From NCBI RefSeq assembly GCF_002291425.1, contig NZ_CP014136.1:3038001-3102000 (forward strand): 64,000 bases of DNA, written 5' to 3'. The DNA comes from Gibbsiella quercinecans. Its GTDB lineage: Bacteria > Pseudomonadota > Gammaproteobacteria > Enterobacterales > Enterobacteriaceae. Both the position numbers and the translations under genes were made by a program. Below, one piece after another: positions 19,468 to 28,779 of the stretch. The notes under the pieces are model-generated. The model made no database searches. It saw only the letters and a list, made by a program, of their open reading frames with translations, and was not told where the DNA came from. Each line of letters starts with the position of its first letter. The first letter of the stretch is position 1.

Positions 19468-19952
19468 ATAGCTACCGCAGCAATGGGCGCTGGATTATCT
19501 GGCTATCGTTCCTGGTGGCGCTGGTGCTGCAAATCATGCCGTGGCCGGAACAGATTTATATGTTCCGGCCTTCTTGGCTGGCTCTGATCCTGATCTACTG
19601 GGTGATGGCGTTGCCGCACCGGGTGAACGTCGGCACCGGCTTTGTGCTGGGGCTGATAATGGATCTGATCCTCGGTTCTACGCTGGGCGTGCGTGCGTTG
19701 GCGCTTGGCATCATTGCCTATCTGGTGGCCTTCAAATACCAACTGTTCCGCAATATGGCGCTGTGGCAGCAGGCTCTGATCGTGGTGCTATTGTCGCTGG
19801 CGATGGACGTTGTTGTCTTTTGGGCTGAGTTTTTAGTGATCAACGTCTCTTTCCGCCCAGAGGTATTCTGGAGTAGTGTGGTAAACGGCGTTTTGTGGCC
19901 GTGGCTGTTCCTGCTGATGCGCAAGATTCGCCGCCAGTTCGCTGTACAATGA
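19464..19952 (+). CDS. mreD: Rod-shape-determining protein MreD
   Basis: A 162-residue integral membrane protein with about five or six hydrophobic segments, matching E. coli MreD in length and start ([20 protein letters not shown]). It forms the elongasome core with MreC. It overlaps mreC by ATGA and is followed closely by yhdE, as in E. coli. Confidence 0.95.
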   Translation: MNSYRSNGRWIIWLSFLVALVLQIMPWPEQIYMFRPSWLALILIYWVMALPHRVNVGTGFVLGLIMDLILGSTLGVRALALGIIAYLVAFKYQLFRNMALWQQALIVVLLSLAMDVVVFWAEFLVINVSFRPEVFWSSVVNGVLWPWLFLLMRKIRRQFAVQ

Positions 19953-19960
19953 GGGCATTA

Positions 19961-20545
19961 ATGACATCGCTTTATCTGGCTTCCGGCTCCCCGCGCCGGC
20001 GTGAATTGCTAACCCTGTTGGGGGTTCCGTTTGAAATCCTGCTGACCCATACCGTGGAGCAACGCGTGGCGGGCGAAGCGGCCGAAGCCTATGTGCGGCG
20101 GCTGGCGCAGGAGAAGGCGCAGGCCGGGGTGGCGCTTGCCGCGCAAGACTGGCCGGTGCTGGGAGCGGATACCATCGTGGTGCAAAATAACCAGGTGTTG
20201 GAGAAGCCGCGCGACGCGGCGCATGCCGCCGAGATGCTGGCCGCGCTTTCGGGCTGCCAACATCAGGTGATGACCGCCGTGGCGATTGCCGATCGTCAGC
20301 ATCTGCTGTGCCAACTGGTGGTGACGGACGTGACGTTCCGCGCACTGTCGCAGCAGGATATTGCCGATTATATTGCCACCGGCGAGCCGATGGATAAAGC
20401 GGGTGCCTATGGAATTCAGGGAAAGGGTGGTTGTTTCGTCAAAACGATAACTGGGAGTTATCATGCGGTGGTGGGTTTGCCGCTGGTCGAAACACATGAG
20501 CTGCTCAGTAATTTTGTCGCATTACGAAGTGTAAGAACCGGTTGA
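19961..20545 (+). CDS. yhdE: Maf-family nucleotide pyrophosphatase YhdE (dTTP/UTP)
   Basis: A 194-residue cytoplasmic enzyme that hydrolyses dTTP, UTP and modified pyrimidine triphosphates to monophosphates. Maf motifs: [14 protein letters not shown] at the N-terminus, [10 protein letters not shown] with the catalytic Asp, [51 protein letters not shown] at 19961 matches the E. coli start; an in-frame ATG at 19949 overlapping the mreD stop (ATGA) would add four residues and is a real alternative. Confidence 0.94.
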   Translation: MTSLYLASGSPRRRELLTLLGVPFEILLTHTVEQRVAGEAAEAYVRRLAQEKAQAGVALAAQDWPVLGADTIVVQNNQVLEKPRDAAHAAEMLAALSGCQHQVMTAVAIADRQHLLCQLVVTDVTFRALSQQDIADYIATGEPMDKAGAYGIQGKGGCFVKTITGSYHAVVGLPLVETHELLSNFVALRSVRTG

Positions 20546-20579
20546 TGAGCATGATGCGGCCGGTTCCGGGGAGAAGACA

Positions 20580-22049
20580 ATGACAGCTGAGCTACTGGTT
20601 AATATCACACCGGCGGAAACGCGGGTTGCCTATATAGACGGCGGCATCCTGCAAGAGATCCATATTGAGCGTGAATCCAAGCGCGGCATCGTCGGCAACA
20701 TTTATAAAGGGCGCGTCAGCCGCGTGCTGCCTGGCATGCAGGCGGCATTTGTGGATATCGGCCTGGAGAAGGCCGCCTTCCTGCATGCCTCCGATATCAT
20801 GCCGCATACCGAATGCGTGGCTGGCGAAGAGCGCAAGAATTTCCACGTGCGCGATATTGCCGAGCTGGTGCGCCAGGGGCAAGATCTGGTGGTGCAGGTG
20901 GTGAAAGATCCGCTGGGCACCAAGGGCGCGCGCCTGACCACCGATATCACTCTGCCATCGCGCTACCTGGTGTTCATGCCGGGTGCGGCGCACGTTGGGG
21001 TGTCTCAACGCATTGAAAGCGAAGCCGAGCGCGAACGCCTGAAAAGCATCGTGGCGGACTACTGCGATGAGCTGGGCGGGTTTATTATCCGCACCGCCGC
21101 CGAAGGCATCGGCGAGGAAGAGCTGTCGCAGGACGCCGCGTTTCTCAAACGCCTCTGGACCAAAGTGGTCGAGCGCCGCAAACGCAACCAGACCCGCTGC
21201 ATGCTGTACGGCGAGCTGGCGCTGGCCCACCGCATCCTGCGCGATTTCGCCGGCGCGGCGCTCGATCGCATCCGGATCGACTCACGCCTGACGTTCGAAC
21301 TGCTGGTGGAGTTTACCGCCGAATATATCCCGGATATTACCCGCAAGCTGGAGCTGTATGCCGGCACGCAGCCGATCTTCGATCTGTTCGATGTGGAAAA
21401 CGAGATCCAGCGGGCGCTGGAGCGCAAGGTTGAATTGAAATCCGGCGGCTATCTGATCATCGATCAGACCGAGGCGATGACCACCATCGACATCAACACC
21501 GGCGCCTTTGTCGGCCATCGCAATTTGGATGAAACCATTTTCAACACCAACATCGAAGCGACCCAGGCGATCGCCCGCCAACTGCGGCTGCGCAACCTGG
21601 GCGGGATCATCATCATTGATTTCATTGATATGAGTAATGAAGATCATCGCCGCCGCGTGCTGCACTCCCTGGAGCAGGCGCTAAGTAAAGATCGGGTAAA
21701 AACCACAATCAACGGCTTCTCTCAGCTAGGATTAGTGGAAATGACGCGTAAACGGACGCGTGAAAGCATTGAACATGTGCTGTGCCACGGATGTCCTACC
21801 TGCAACGGCCGCGGTACGGTGAAAACGGTCGAAACCGTCTGCTATGAAATCCTGCGCGAGATTGTGCGGGTGCACCACGCTTACGACTCCGATCGCTTCC
21901 TGGTGTATGCATCGGCTGCGGTAGGGGAAGCGCTGAAGAGCGAAGAGTCGCACGCGCTGGCAGAGGTGGAAATTTTCGTCGGCAAACAGGTAAAAGTACA
22001 AATCGAACCGTTGTACAGCCAGGAGCAGTTTGACGTTGTGATGATGTAA
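20580..22049 (+). CDS. rng: Ribonuclease G
   Basis: A 489-residue endoribonuclease that matures the 5' end of 16S rRNA and takes part in mRNA decay. The N-terminal S1 domain (GIVGNIYKGRVSRVLPGMQAAFVDIGLEKAAFLHASDI), catalytic DNase-I-like domain (MTTIDINTGAFVGHRNLDETIFNTN) and zinc-link CPTCNGRG near residue 405 are clear. It follows E. coli RNase G throughout. Its ATG follows a GGAGAAG site; 34 bases after yhdE. Confidence 0.98.
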   Translation: MTAELLVNITPAETRVAYIDGGILQEIHIERESKRGIVGNIYKGRVSRVLPGMQAAFVDIGLEKAAFLHASDIMPHTECVAGEERKNFHVRDIAELVRQGQDLVVQVVKDPLGTKGARLTTDITLPSRYLVFMPGAAHVGVSQRIESEAERERLKSIVADYCDELGGFIIRTAAEGIGEEELSQDAAFLKRLWTKVVERRKRNQTRCMLYGELALAHRILRDFAGAALDRIRIDSRLTFELLVEFTAEYIPDITRKLELYAGTQPIFDLFDVENEIQRALERKVELKSGGYLIIDQTEAMTTIDINTGAFVGHRNLDETIFNTNIEATQAIARQLRLRNLGGIIIIDFIDMSNEDHRRRVLHSLEQALSKDRVKTTINGFSQLGLVEMTRKRTRESIEHVLCHGCPTCNGRGTVKTVETVCYEILREIVRVHHAYDSDRFLVYASAAVGEALKSEESHALAEVEIFVGKQVKVQIEPLYSQEQFDVVMM

Positions 22050-22165
22050 AACTGTCCATTGCCCCCCTGCGGCGCCTTGCGCCCAGGCCGAACGGCGTGC
22101 GCGCCGGTTATGTGCAGCTTTAAACAGTAACAACCGTTGCCAGGCAGCGGAGCAAGGAGAAATGC

Positions 22166-25100
22166 GTGAGGCGACTGCCTGGTATTCTGTTAGCAACGGG
22201 CGCCACTTTACTTGTCGCTGTGGCGCTGTTGATCAGCGGCCTGCGCCTGGTGTTGCCTGTGCTGAACGATTACCGGCCCCAACTGTTGCAACAGGTTGCC
22301 GCCTTTACGGGGCTGCCCGTTCAGGCAAGCTTTATTGAGGGGCACTGGGAATCGTTCGGCCCACGCCTGGAAGTGCGCGATATCAGCACCACGTTCCCGG
22401 CCGGCAACCTGCAGGTCGGGCGCGTCACGCTGGCGCTGGACGTCTGGCAGTCGTTGCTGCATTGGCGCTGGCAGTTTCGCGATCTTACCTTCTACCAACT
22501 CCAGCTCGATCTCAACACCACGCTGGGCGGTGAGGGCGACAAACGTGAAACCCTCCAGCCGGGCACCGTCAGCGATCTGTTTTTATATCAGCTCGATCAT
22601 TTTGACTTGCGCGACAGCCGCGTCTCTTTCCTCACCCCTTCCGACGCCCGCGCCGCTTTCGACATTCCCCGTTTAACCTGGCTCAACAGCCGCGAACGCC
22701 ACCGGGCCGAAGGGCAGATTGGCCTGTCGTCCTTCAACGGCCAGCACGGCGTGGTGCAGTTGCGCCTGGATCTGCGCGATAATAAAGGGCTGTTGGATAC
22801 CGGCACGGTGTATCTGCAGGCTGAAAATATTGATATGAAGCCGTGGTTCAGCCGTTGGCTGCGCAGCAATACCGGGCTGGAAAGCGCCAACTTCAATCTG
22901 GCGGCCTGGCTGAAGGTTGAAGGCGGCGAAGTGTACAGCGGCAATGCGTTGCTGAAACAGGGCAGCGCCAGTTGGCAGGTGGGCGCCCAGCCGCACCGCC
23001 TGGAGGTGGATAATCTGGCGCTGGCGCTGAGCCGACAGGGCAAAGGTTGGCTGTTGGACGTGCCGCAATTAAAGCTAGCGACCGATGGCGATAGCTGGCC
23101 GCAGGGGCGGCTTTCTGCGCTATGGCTGCCGGAAGACACGCAACTGCTTGGCCCGGATCAGCCAGAGGAACTGCGCCTGCGCGCCAGCGGTATTACGCTT
23201 GAGCGCTTAACCCCGCTGCTGCCGATGTTCTCCTTCCTCAGCCCGGATGTGCTGCAACGCTGGGATGTGATGCAGCCGAAAGGCCGGCTTGACGCGCTGG
23301 CGCTGGATGTGCCGCTCAAACAGCCCGAAAAAAGCCGTTTCCAGGCCCGCTGGCAGGATGTGAGCTGGCAGCCCTGGCAGCGTTTGCCGGGGGTGAACCA
23401 CTTTGCCGGCGCGCTGGCCGGCGGTGTGGAAAGCGGCCGCCTGACGATCGATCTGAACAACAGCACGTTGCCGGTGGGCGATATGTTCCGTGCGCCGCTG
23501 GAAGTGAGCCGCGCCAGCGGCGCGCTGACCTGGCGATACAGCGATAGCGGCTGGGAGTTGGCGAGCGAAAATCTCGATGTGAAAGCCAACGCGCTGTGGG
23601 TGAACGGCAATTTCCGCTACCAGCAGCCGGCGCAGGGCGAGCCGTGGTTAAGCATTCTGGCCGGTATCCGCCTGTATGACGGTGCGCAAGCCTGGCGCTA
23701 TTTCCCCGAGCCACTGATGGGCACCCATCTGGTGGACTACCTGAGCGGCGCGATTCAGGGCGGCCAGGTGGATAACGCATCGCTGATTTATGCCGGCAAC
23801 CCGCATCACTTCCCGTATAAAAAGCACGAAGGGCAATTTGAGGTGTATGTGCCGTTGCGCCATGCCACCTTCCAGTTCCAGCCGGGTTGGCCGGCGCTAA
23901 ACGATCTGGCGATTGACCTCGACTTTGCCAACAACGGCCTGTGGATGCATGCGCCGCAGGCCTGGTTGGGCAAGGTGGAAGGGCGCGATATCAGCGCGGT
24001 GATCCCGGATTACCAGCAAGAGCGGCTGTTTGTGGATGCCGAACTCGCTGGCGCCGGGCCGGATGTGCATGACTATTTCAAACAAACGCCGTTGGCGAAA
24101 TCGGTCGGCTCGGCGCTGGATCAACTGCAGGTTAAAGGTGATGTCAGTGGGCGCTTACATCTCGATATTCCCCTCAACGGCGGGCATACCGATGCGCAAG
24201 GCGAAGTGGCGCTGAACAACAACGCGCTGTTGGTGAAGCCCCTGGGTAGCACGCTGGAGCAGGTGAGCGGCAAATTCCGCTTTGATAACGGCAACCTGAC
24301 CAGCGATACCCTGAGCGCCAATTGGTTCGGGCAGCCGCTGGCGATAGAGTTCAACACCCAGGAAGCGGAAAAAGACTATAAAATCAACGTTGGGCTACAG
24401 GGCGACTGGCTGCCGGGCAAATTCCCGGGGTTGCCGCCGGCCGCCGCCGAGGCGCTGCAGGGCAGCGCGCCCTGGCAGAGCAAAGTAGCGATCAGCCTGC
24501 CGCATGGCGGCGGCGCCCACTATGACATCGGTCTGGAGGCGGACCTCAAGAAAGTAAGCAGTCACTTACCTTCTCCGCTGGATAAACCGGCTGGCCAGCC
24601 GTTGCCGCTGAACGTCAACGTGGAAGGCGGTCTGAATGGTTTCCGGCTAAGCGGCCGCGCGGGCAAACAAGAGCATTTCAACAGCGAATGGCGCTTCCCA
24701 GGCAAGCAGGTGCAACTGGTGCGCGCCGCATGGCGCAGCGACGGCGGTGCTACTCCGGCCTTGCCGGGCAGCCCGTCGTTGAGCCTGGACCTGCCGCCGC
24801 TGGACGGTGAAAAATGGCTGGCGCTGTTGGCGCCGGCGCTGCCGGCGAGCGGCGGCCATAGCGGCACCGCAGGCAGCTTCCGCTTCCCGACCACCGTCGC
24901 GCTGCATACGCCCCAACTGCTGCTGGGCGGCCAGGCCTGGCACCGGCTGACGCTGAGCGCCGAACAGCGCATCGGCGGGCTGGAGATCGCCGCCAAGGGC
25001 GATGAAGTGGATGGCAGCCTGCTGAGCGCGGATAACGGCCCGTGGCGCGCCAACATTCAGTACCTTTATTACAATCCGCAGTTCAACGGCGGCAGCGGGA

Positions 25101-25981
25101 AGGCCGCGCAAGGCGGTTCCACATCCGCCATGGATAACGCGTCATTCCGCAATTGGCCTTCGCTGATGTTGCGCTGCCAGTCTTGCTGGATACTTGGCCA
25201 GAACTTGGGCAAGGTGGAAGCCGATATACAAAACCAGGGGGATACCCTGGCGTTGACGCATGCGCTGATCGATACCGGCAAAGGGCGAGTGACGGCCACC
25301 GGGCTGTGGAAGCAAAACAGTCAGGAAGAACGCACCGCGCTGAAAGGCAAACTGCTGGGCGGCAATATTGACGATACCGCCACCTTTTTTGGCATCACCA
25401 CGCCGCTGAAGGGCGCGCCGTATGATGTGGATTTCGATCTGTATTGGCACGGCAAGCCGTGGCAGCCGCAGATAGCCACCTTGAGCGGCACGCTGCAAGC
25501 GGCCCTCGGCAAAGGTGAAATTGAAGATATTGGCGGCGGCCGGGCCGGCCAACTGCTGCGGCTGGTGAGTTTCGATGCGTTGCTGCGTAAGCTACAGTTT
25601 GATTTCAGCGATACCTTTGGCAAAGGCTTCTACTTTGATTCCATCCGCAGCACCGCATGGCTGAAAGATGGCATAATGCATACAGATAATCTATTGGTCG
25701 ACGGGCTGGCGGCGGACATCGCCATGAGCGGCCAGATTGATCTGGTGCAGCGCCAGATCGATATGGAAGCGGTGGTGGCGCCGGAAATCTCCGCCACGGT
25801 GGGCGTGGCGACCGCCTTCGTGATTAACCCGATCGTTGGGGCGGCAGTGTTTGCCGCATCAAAAGTGCTGGCACCCCTATGGAATAAAATTTCGCTGATT
25901 CGTTACCACATTGTCGGCAGCCTGGATCAGCCGAAGATCGATGAGGTATTGCGTAAGCCAAAGGAGGATAAGACGCCATGA
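22166..25981 (+). CDS. yhdP: AsmA-like envelope phospholipid transport protein YhdP
   Basis: A 1271-residue protein anchored by one N-terminal helix (residues 3-28, LPGILLATGATLLVAVALLISGL) with a very long periplasmic body rich in beta structure (DUF3971/AsmA_2 type) and the conserved C-terminus DTFGKGFYFDSIRSTAWLKDGIMHT ... MEAVVAPEISATVGVATAF. YhdP, with TamB and YdbH, is known to bridge the envelope and move phospholipids to the outer membrane. The start is GTG at 22166 after AGGAGAAAT, matching the E. coli MRRLPGILL start. It overlaps nit by ATGA. Confidence 0.95.
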   Translation: MRRLPGILLATGATLLVAVALLISGLRLVLPVLNDYRPQLLQQVAAFTGLPVQASFIEGHWESFGPRLEVRDISTTFPAGNLQVGRVTLALDVWQSLLHWRWQFRDLTFYQLQLDLNTTLGGEGDKRETLQPGTVSDLFLYQLDHFDLRDSRVSFLTPSDARAAFDIPRLTWLNSRERHRAEGQIGLSSFNGQHGVVQLRLDLRDNKGLLDTGTVYLQAENIDMKPWFSRWLRSNTGLESANFNLAAWLKVEGGEVYSGNALLKQGSASWQVGAQPHRLEVDNLALALSRQGKGWLLDVPQLKLATDGDSWPQGRLSALWLPEDTQLLGPDQPEELRLRASGITLERLTPLLPMFSFLSPDVLQRWDVMQPKGRLDALALDVPLKQPEKSRFQARWQDVSWQPWQRLPGVNHFAGALAGGVESGRLTIDLNNSTLPVGDMFRAPLEVSRASGALTWRYSDSGWELASENLDVKANALWVNGNFRYQQPAQGEPWLSILAGIRLYDGAQAWRYFPEPLMGTHLVDYLSGAIQGGQVDNASLIYAGNPHHFPYKKHEGQFEVYVPLRHATFQFQPGWPALNDLAIDLDFANNGLWMHAPQAWLGKVEGRDISAVIPDYQQERLFVDAELAGAGPDVHDYFKQTPLAKSVGSALDQLQVKGDVSGRLHLDIPLNGGHTDAQGEVALNNNALLVKPLGSTLEQVSGKFRFDNGNLTSDTLSANWFGQPLAIEFNTQEAEKDYKINVGLQGDWLPGKFPGLPPAAAEALQGSAPWQSKVAISLPHGGGAHYDIGLEADLKKVSSHLPSPLDKPAGQPLPLNVNVEGGLNGFRLSGRAGKQEHFNSEWRFPGKQVQLVRAAWRSDGGATPALPGSPSLSLDLPPLDGEKWLALLAPALPASGGHSGTAGSFRFPTTVALHTPQLLLGGQAWHRLTLSAEQRIGGLEIAAKGDEVDGSLLSADNGPWRANIQYLYYNPQFNGGSGKAAQGGSTSAMDNASFRNWPSLMLRCQSCWILGQNLGKVEADIQNQGDTLALTHALIDTGKGRVTATGLWKQNSQEERTALKGKLLGGNIDDTATFFGITTPLKGAPYDVDFDLYWHGKPWQPQIATLSGTLQAALGKGEIEDIGGGRAGQLLRLVSFDALLRKLQFDFSDTFGKGFYFDSIRSTAWLKDGIMHTDNLLVDGLAADIAMSGQIDLVQRQIDMEAVVAPEISATVGVATAFVINPIVGAAVFAASKVLAPLWNKISLIRYHIVGSLDQPKIDEVLRKPKEDKTP

Positions 25982-26838
25982 AAAAAGCCAACGTTGCGTT
26001 GTTACAACTGTGTAGTGGCGATCAGGTGCGGGATAACCTGGCGCAGATTGAGCAGCAGATCAAGCACCTCAAAGGCGGGATTAAGCTGGTCATGACGCCG
26101 GAAAATGCGCTGTTGTTTGCCAACTCGGCGGCTTATCGCCAACATGCGGAAGCGGCCGGTGACGGCCCCTTGCAGCAGGCGGTGCGCGATATTGCCCGCC
26201 GCTACGGCGTGTGGCTACTGGTGGGTTCGATGCCATTGATCAGCGGCGAAGACCCGGCCCGCATTACCACCAGCAGCCTGCTGTTTGACGACCAGGGCGA
26301 GATCCGGGGCCGTTACGACAAGCTGCATATGTTTGACGTGGATATCAACGATGCCCATGCGCACTACCGCGAATCAGACACTTACCAGCATGGTCAGCAG
26401 CTGACGGTGGTGGACACCCCGGTGGGGCGCCTGGGCATGACGATATGCTACGATTTACGTTTCCCGGCGCTGTATCAGGCGCTGCGCGCGCAGGGCGCGG
26501 AGCTGATTTCCGTGCCGGCGGCTTTTACCCGCGTCACCGGCGAGGCGCACTGGGAAATTTTGCTGCGCGCCCGGGCGATTGAAACCCAGTGTGTGATTCT
26601 GGCGCCGGCGCAGGTGGGTCGCCATAGCGCGACGCGCCGTACCTGGGGCCACTCGCTGGCCGTGGACGGCTGGGGCAAAATTCTGGCCGAAAACCCGGAC
26701 TCGGTCTCGGCACTAAACGTGTGCGTTGATACAGCGGCGTTGCAAACTATCCGTGCGCAGATGCCGGTGCTGCAACATAACCGATTCCAGACGGCGCTGG
26801 TTGCGCCGGCTGATAACCCTTTCGCCAAAAAAGAGTGA
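25978..26838 (+). CDS. Nit-family carbon-nitrogen hydrolase (deaminated glutathione amidase-like)
   Basis: A 286-residue nitrilase-superfamily amidase. The catalytic triad is visible: Glu in [11 protein letters not shown], Lys in [12 protein letters not shown], Cys in [13 protein letters not shown]. The sequence resembles the Nit1/NitB branch (YHMFDVDI...; [19 protein letters not shown]), which repairs deaminated glutathione, so that role is likely but not certain. E. coli has no gene at this place; here it is tied between yhdP (4-base overlap) and tldD (7-base gap). Confidence 0.88.
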   Translation: MKKANVALLQLCSGDQVRDNLAQIEQQIKHLKGGIKLVMTPENALLFANSAAYRQHAEAAGDGPLQQAVRDIARRYGVWLLVGSMPLISGEDPARITTSSLLFDDQGEIRGRYDKLHMFDVDINDAHAHYRESDTYQHGQQLTVVDTPVGRLGMTICYDLRFPALYQALRAQGAELISVPAAFTRVTGEAHWEILLRARAIETQCVILAPAQVGRHSATRRTWGHSLAVDGWGKILAENPDSVSALNVCVDTAALQTIRAQMPVLQHNRFQTALVAPADNPFAKKE

Positions 26839-26845
26839 AAATACT

Positions 26846-28291
26846 ATGAGCCTGACGTTTGTCAGTGAGCAGTTACTCGCTGCGAATAAGCTGAGTCATC
26901 AAGACCTGTTCTCCGTATTGGGTCAACTGGCAGAACGCCGACTTGATTACGCCGATCTCTATTTCCAGTCCAGCTACCATGAAGCCTGGGTGCTTGAAGA
27001 CGGCATCATCAAAGATGGTTCTTACAATATCGATCAGGGGGTTGGGGTACGTGCGGTCAGCGGTGAAAAGACCGGTTTTGCCTATGCCGATCAGATCACC
27101 CTCAATGCCCTCAACCAGAGCGCCGTCGCCGCGCGCAGCATTGTGCGCGACAGTGGTAATGGCAAGGTGCATACCCTGGGCGAAATCAGCTATCAGGCGC
27201 TGTATCCGCTGCTCGATCCTTTGCAGAGCCTACCGCGTGAAGAGAAAATCGCGCTGTTGCACCGGGTAGACAAAGCTGCGCGCGCGGCCGATGCCCGCGT
27301 GCAGGAAGTCAGCGCCAGCATCACCGGCGTGTATGAGCAGGTGCTGGTCGCGGCAACCGACGGCACGCTGGCGGCAGACGTGCGCCCGCTGGTGCGCCTT
27401 TCCGTCAGCGTGCTGGTGGAACAGGACGGCAAACGCGAACGTGGCGCCAGCGGCGGCGGCGGCCGTTTCGGCTATGATTATTTTCTGGAAACCGTGGACG
27501 GTGAAGTGCGTGCCGACGTATTTGCCAAAGAAGCGGTGCGCATGGCGCTGGTGAACCTTTCCGCTATCGCCGCGCCGGCGGGCACGATGCCGGTGGTGCT
27601 CGGCGCCGGCTGGCCGGGCGTGCTGCTGCATGAAGCGGTCGGTCACGGCCTTGAAGGCGACTTCAACCGCCGCGGCACCTCGGTGTTCAGCGGCCAGATT
27701 GGGCAGTTGGTGGCTTCCGAACTGTGCACCGTGGTGGATGACGGTACTCTGCAGGGCCGCCGCGGTTCACTGGCGATCGACGATGAAGGCGTGCCGGGGC
27801 AGTACAACGTGCTGATTGAAAACGGCATCTTGAAAAGCTATATGCAGGATAAGCTCAACGCGCGCCTGATGGGGGTTGCGCCAACCGGCAACGGCCGCCG
27901 TGAGTCCTACGCGCACCTGCCGATGCCGCGTATGACCAACACCTATATGCTGGCGGGCAAATCCACCCCGCAGGACATCATCGAAAGCGTGGAGTACGGG
28001 CTGTATGCGCCGAACTTCGGCGGCGGGCAGGTGGATATCACCTCCGGTAAGTTCGTGTTCTCGACGTCGGAAGCCTATCTGATTGAGAAAGGGCGCATCA
28101 CCAAACCGGTGAAAGGCGCCACGCTGATCGGTTCAGGTATTGAAGCCATGCAGCAGATTTCGATGGTTGGCAACGATCTGGCGTTGGATAAAGGCGTGGG
28201 CGTCTGCGGCAAAGAAGGGCAGAGCCTGCCGGTCGGCGTCGGCCAGCCGACGCTGAAGCTCGATACGCTGACGGTAGGCGGCACTGCGTAG
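26846..28291 (+). CDS. tldD: Metalloprotease TldD
   Basis: A 481-residue zinc metallopeptidase subunit that works with TldE (PmbA) to degrade unfolded peptides and mature microcin B17-type products and CcdA. The HExxxH zinc motif is seen in [13 protein letters not shown], followed by the glycine-rich region and [16 protein letters not shown]. Starts [22 protein letters not shown] at 26846, after AAGAGTGAAAATACT. Length matches E. coli. In E. coli the aae genes come next; here the repeat array and treC follow. Confidence 0.97.
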   Translation: MSLTFVSEQLLAANKLSHQDLFSVLGQLAERRLDYADLYFQSSYHEAWVLEDGIIKDGSYNIDQGVGVRAVSGEKTGFAYADQITLNALNQSAVAARSIVRDSGNGKVHTLGEISYQALYPLLDPLQSLPREEKIALLHRVDKAARAADARVQEVSASITGVYEQVLVAATDGTLAADVRPLVRLSVSVLVEQDGKRERGASGGGGRFGYDYFLETVDGEVRADVFAKEAVRMALVNLSAIAAPAGTMPVVLGAGWPGVLLHEAVGHGLEGDFNRRGTSVFSGQIGQLVASELCTVVDDGTLQGRRGSLAIDDEGVPGQYNVLIENGILKSYMQDKLNARLMGVAPTGNGRRESYAHLPMPRMTNTYMLAGKSTPQDIIESVEYGLYAPNFGGGQVDITSGKFVFSTSEAYLIEKGRITKPVKGATLIGSGIEAMQQISMVGNDLALDKGVGVCGKEGQSLPVGVGQPTLKLDTLTVGGTA

Positions 28292-28297
28292 CGGTTT

Positions 28298-28760
28298 CCC
28301 CTCACCCGGTCCCTCTCCCCAAGGGGCGAGGGGACGACATCTGACAGTGAAGCGCCGTTATTTACCACGAGCACGGACAGCCCCCTCTCCCTGTGGGAGA
28401 GGGTTGGGGTGAGGGAGAGAGAACGAATCTGACAGTAAAGCGCCTTTATTTACCAACGAACGCGGACAGCTCCCTCTCCCGGCGGGAGAGGGCTGGGGTG
28501 AGGGCGAGAGAACGAAATCTGATAGTGAAGTGCCGTTATTTACCAATGGCACGGACGGCCCCTCACCCTGTCCCTCTCCCCAAGGGGCGAGGGGACGAAA
28601 TCTGATAGTGAAGTGCCTTTATTTACCAACGGCACGGACGGCCCCTCACCCTGTCCCTTTCCCCAAGGGGCGAGGGGACGATATCTGACAGTAAAGCGCC
28701 TTTATTTACCAACGAGCTCGGACGGCTCCCTCTCCCGGCGGGAGAGGGTTGGGGTGAGGG
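28298..28760. repeat. Compound array of six palindromic elements with conserved linkers
   Basis: The entire gap between convergent tldD and treC is made of six GC-rich palindromes. Three read CCCCTCACCC-(t/g)GTCCC-TCTCCCC-aa-GGGGCGAGGGG (starting near 28298, 28559, 28642); three are the same family inverted, reading CCCTCTCCC-GGCGGGAGAGGG-ttGGGGTGAGGG (near 28381, 28470, 28726). Order of orientation: a, b, b, a, a, b. Five linkers of 42-43 bases separate them, all in the same orientation, with core GCGCCTTTATTTACCA and end CGGACGG/CGGACAG. This resembles BIME-type mosaics (REP elements mobilised by RAYT-like transposases). It would act as bidirectional terminator/mRNA stabiliser. It is not a CRISPR array because the linkers are alike. 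Confidence 0.9.
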
Positions 28761-28779
28761 GGAGTGAAGCAGGCGAACA

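Noticed and set aside
28298-28760. Repeat array considered as CRISPR
   Set aside because: The segments between repeats are nearly identical to each other, the repeats alternate in orientation, and no cas gene is near.
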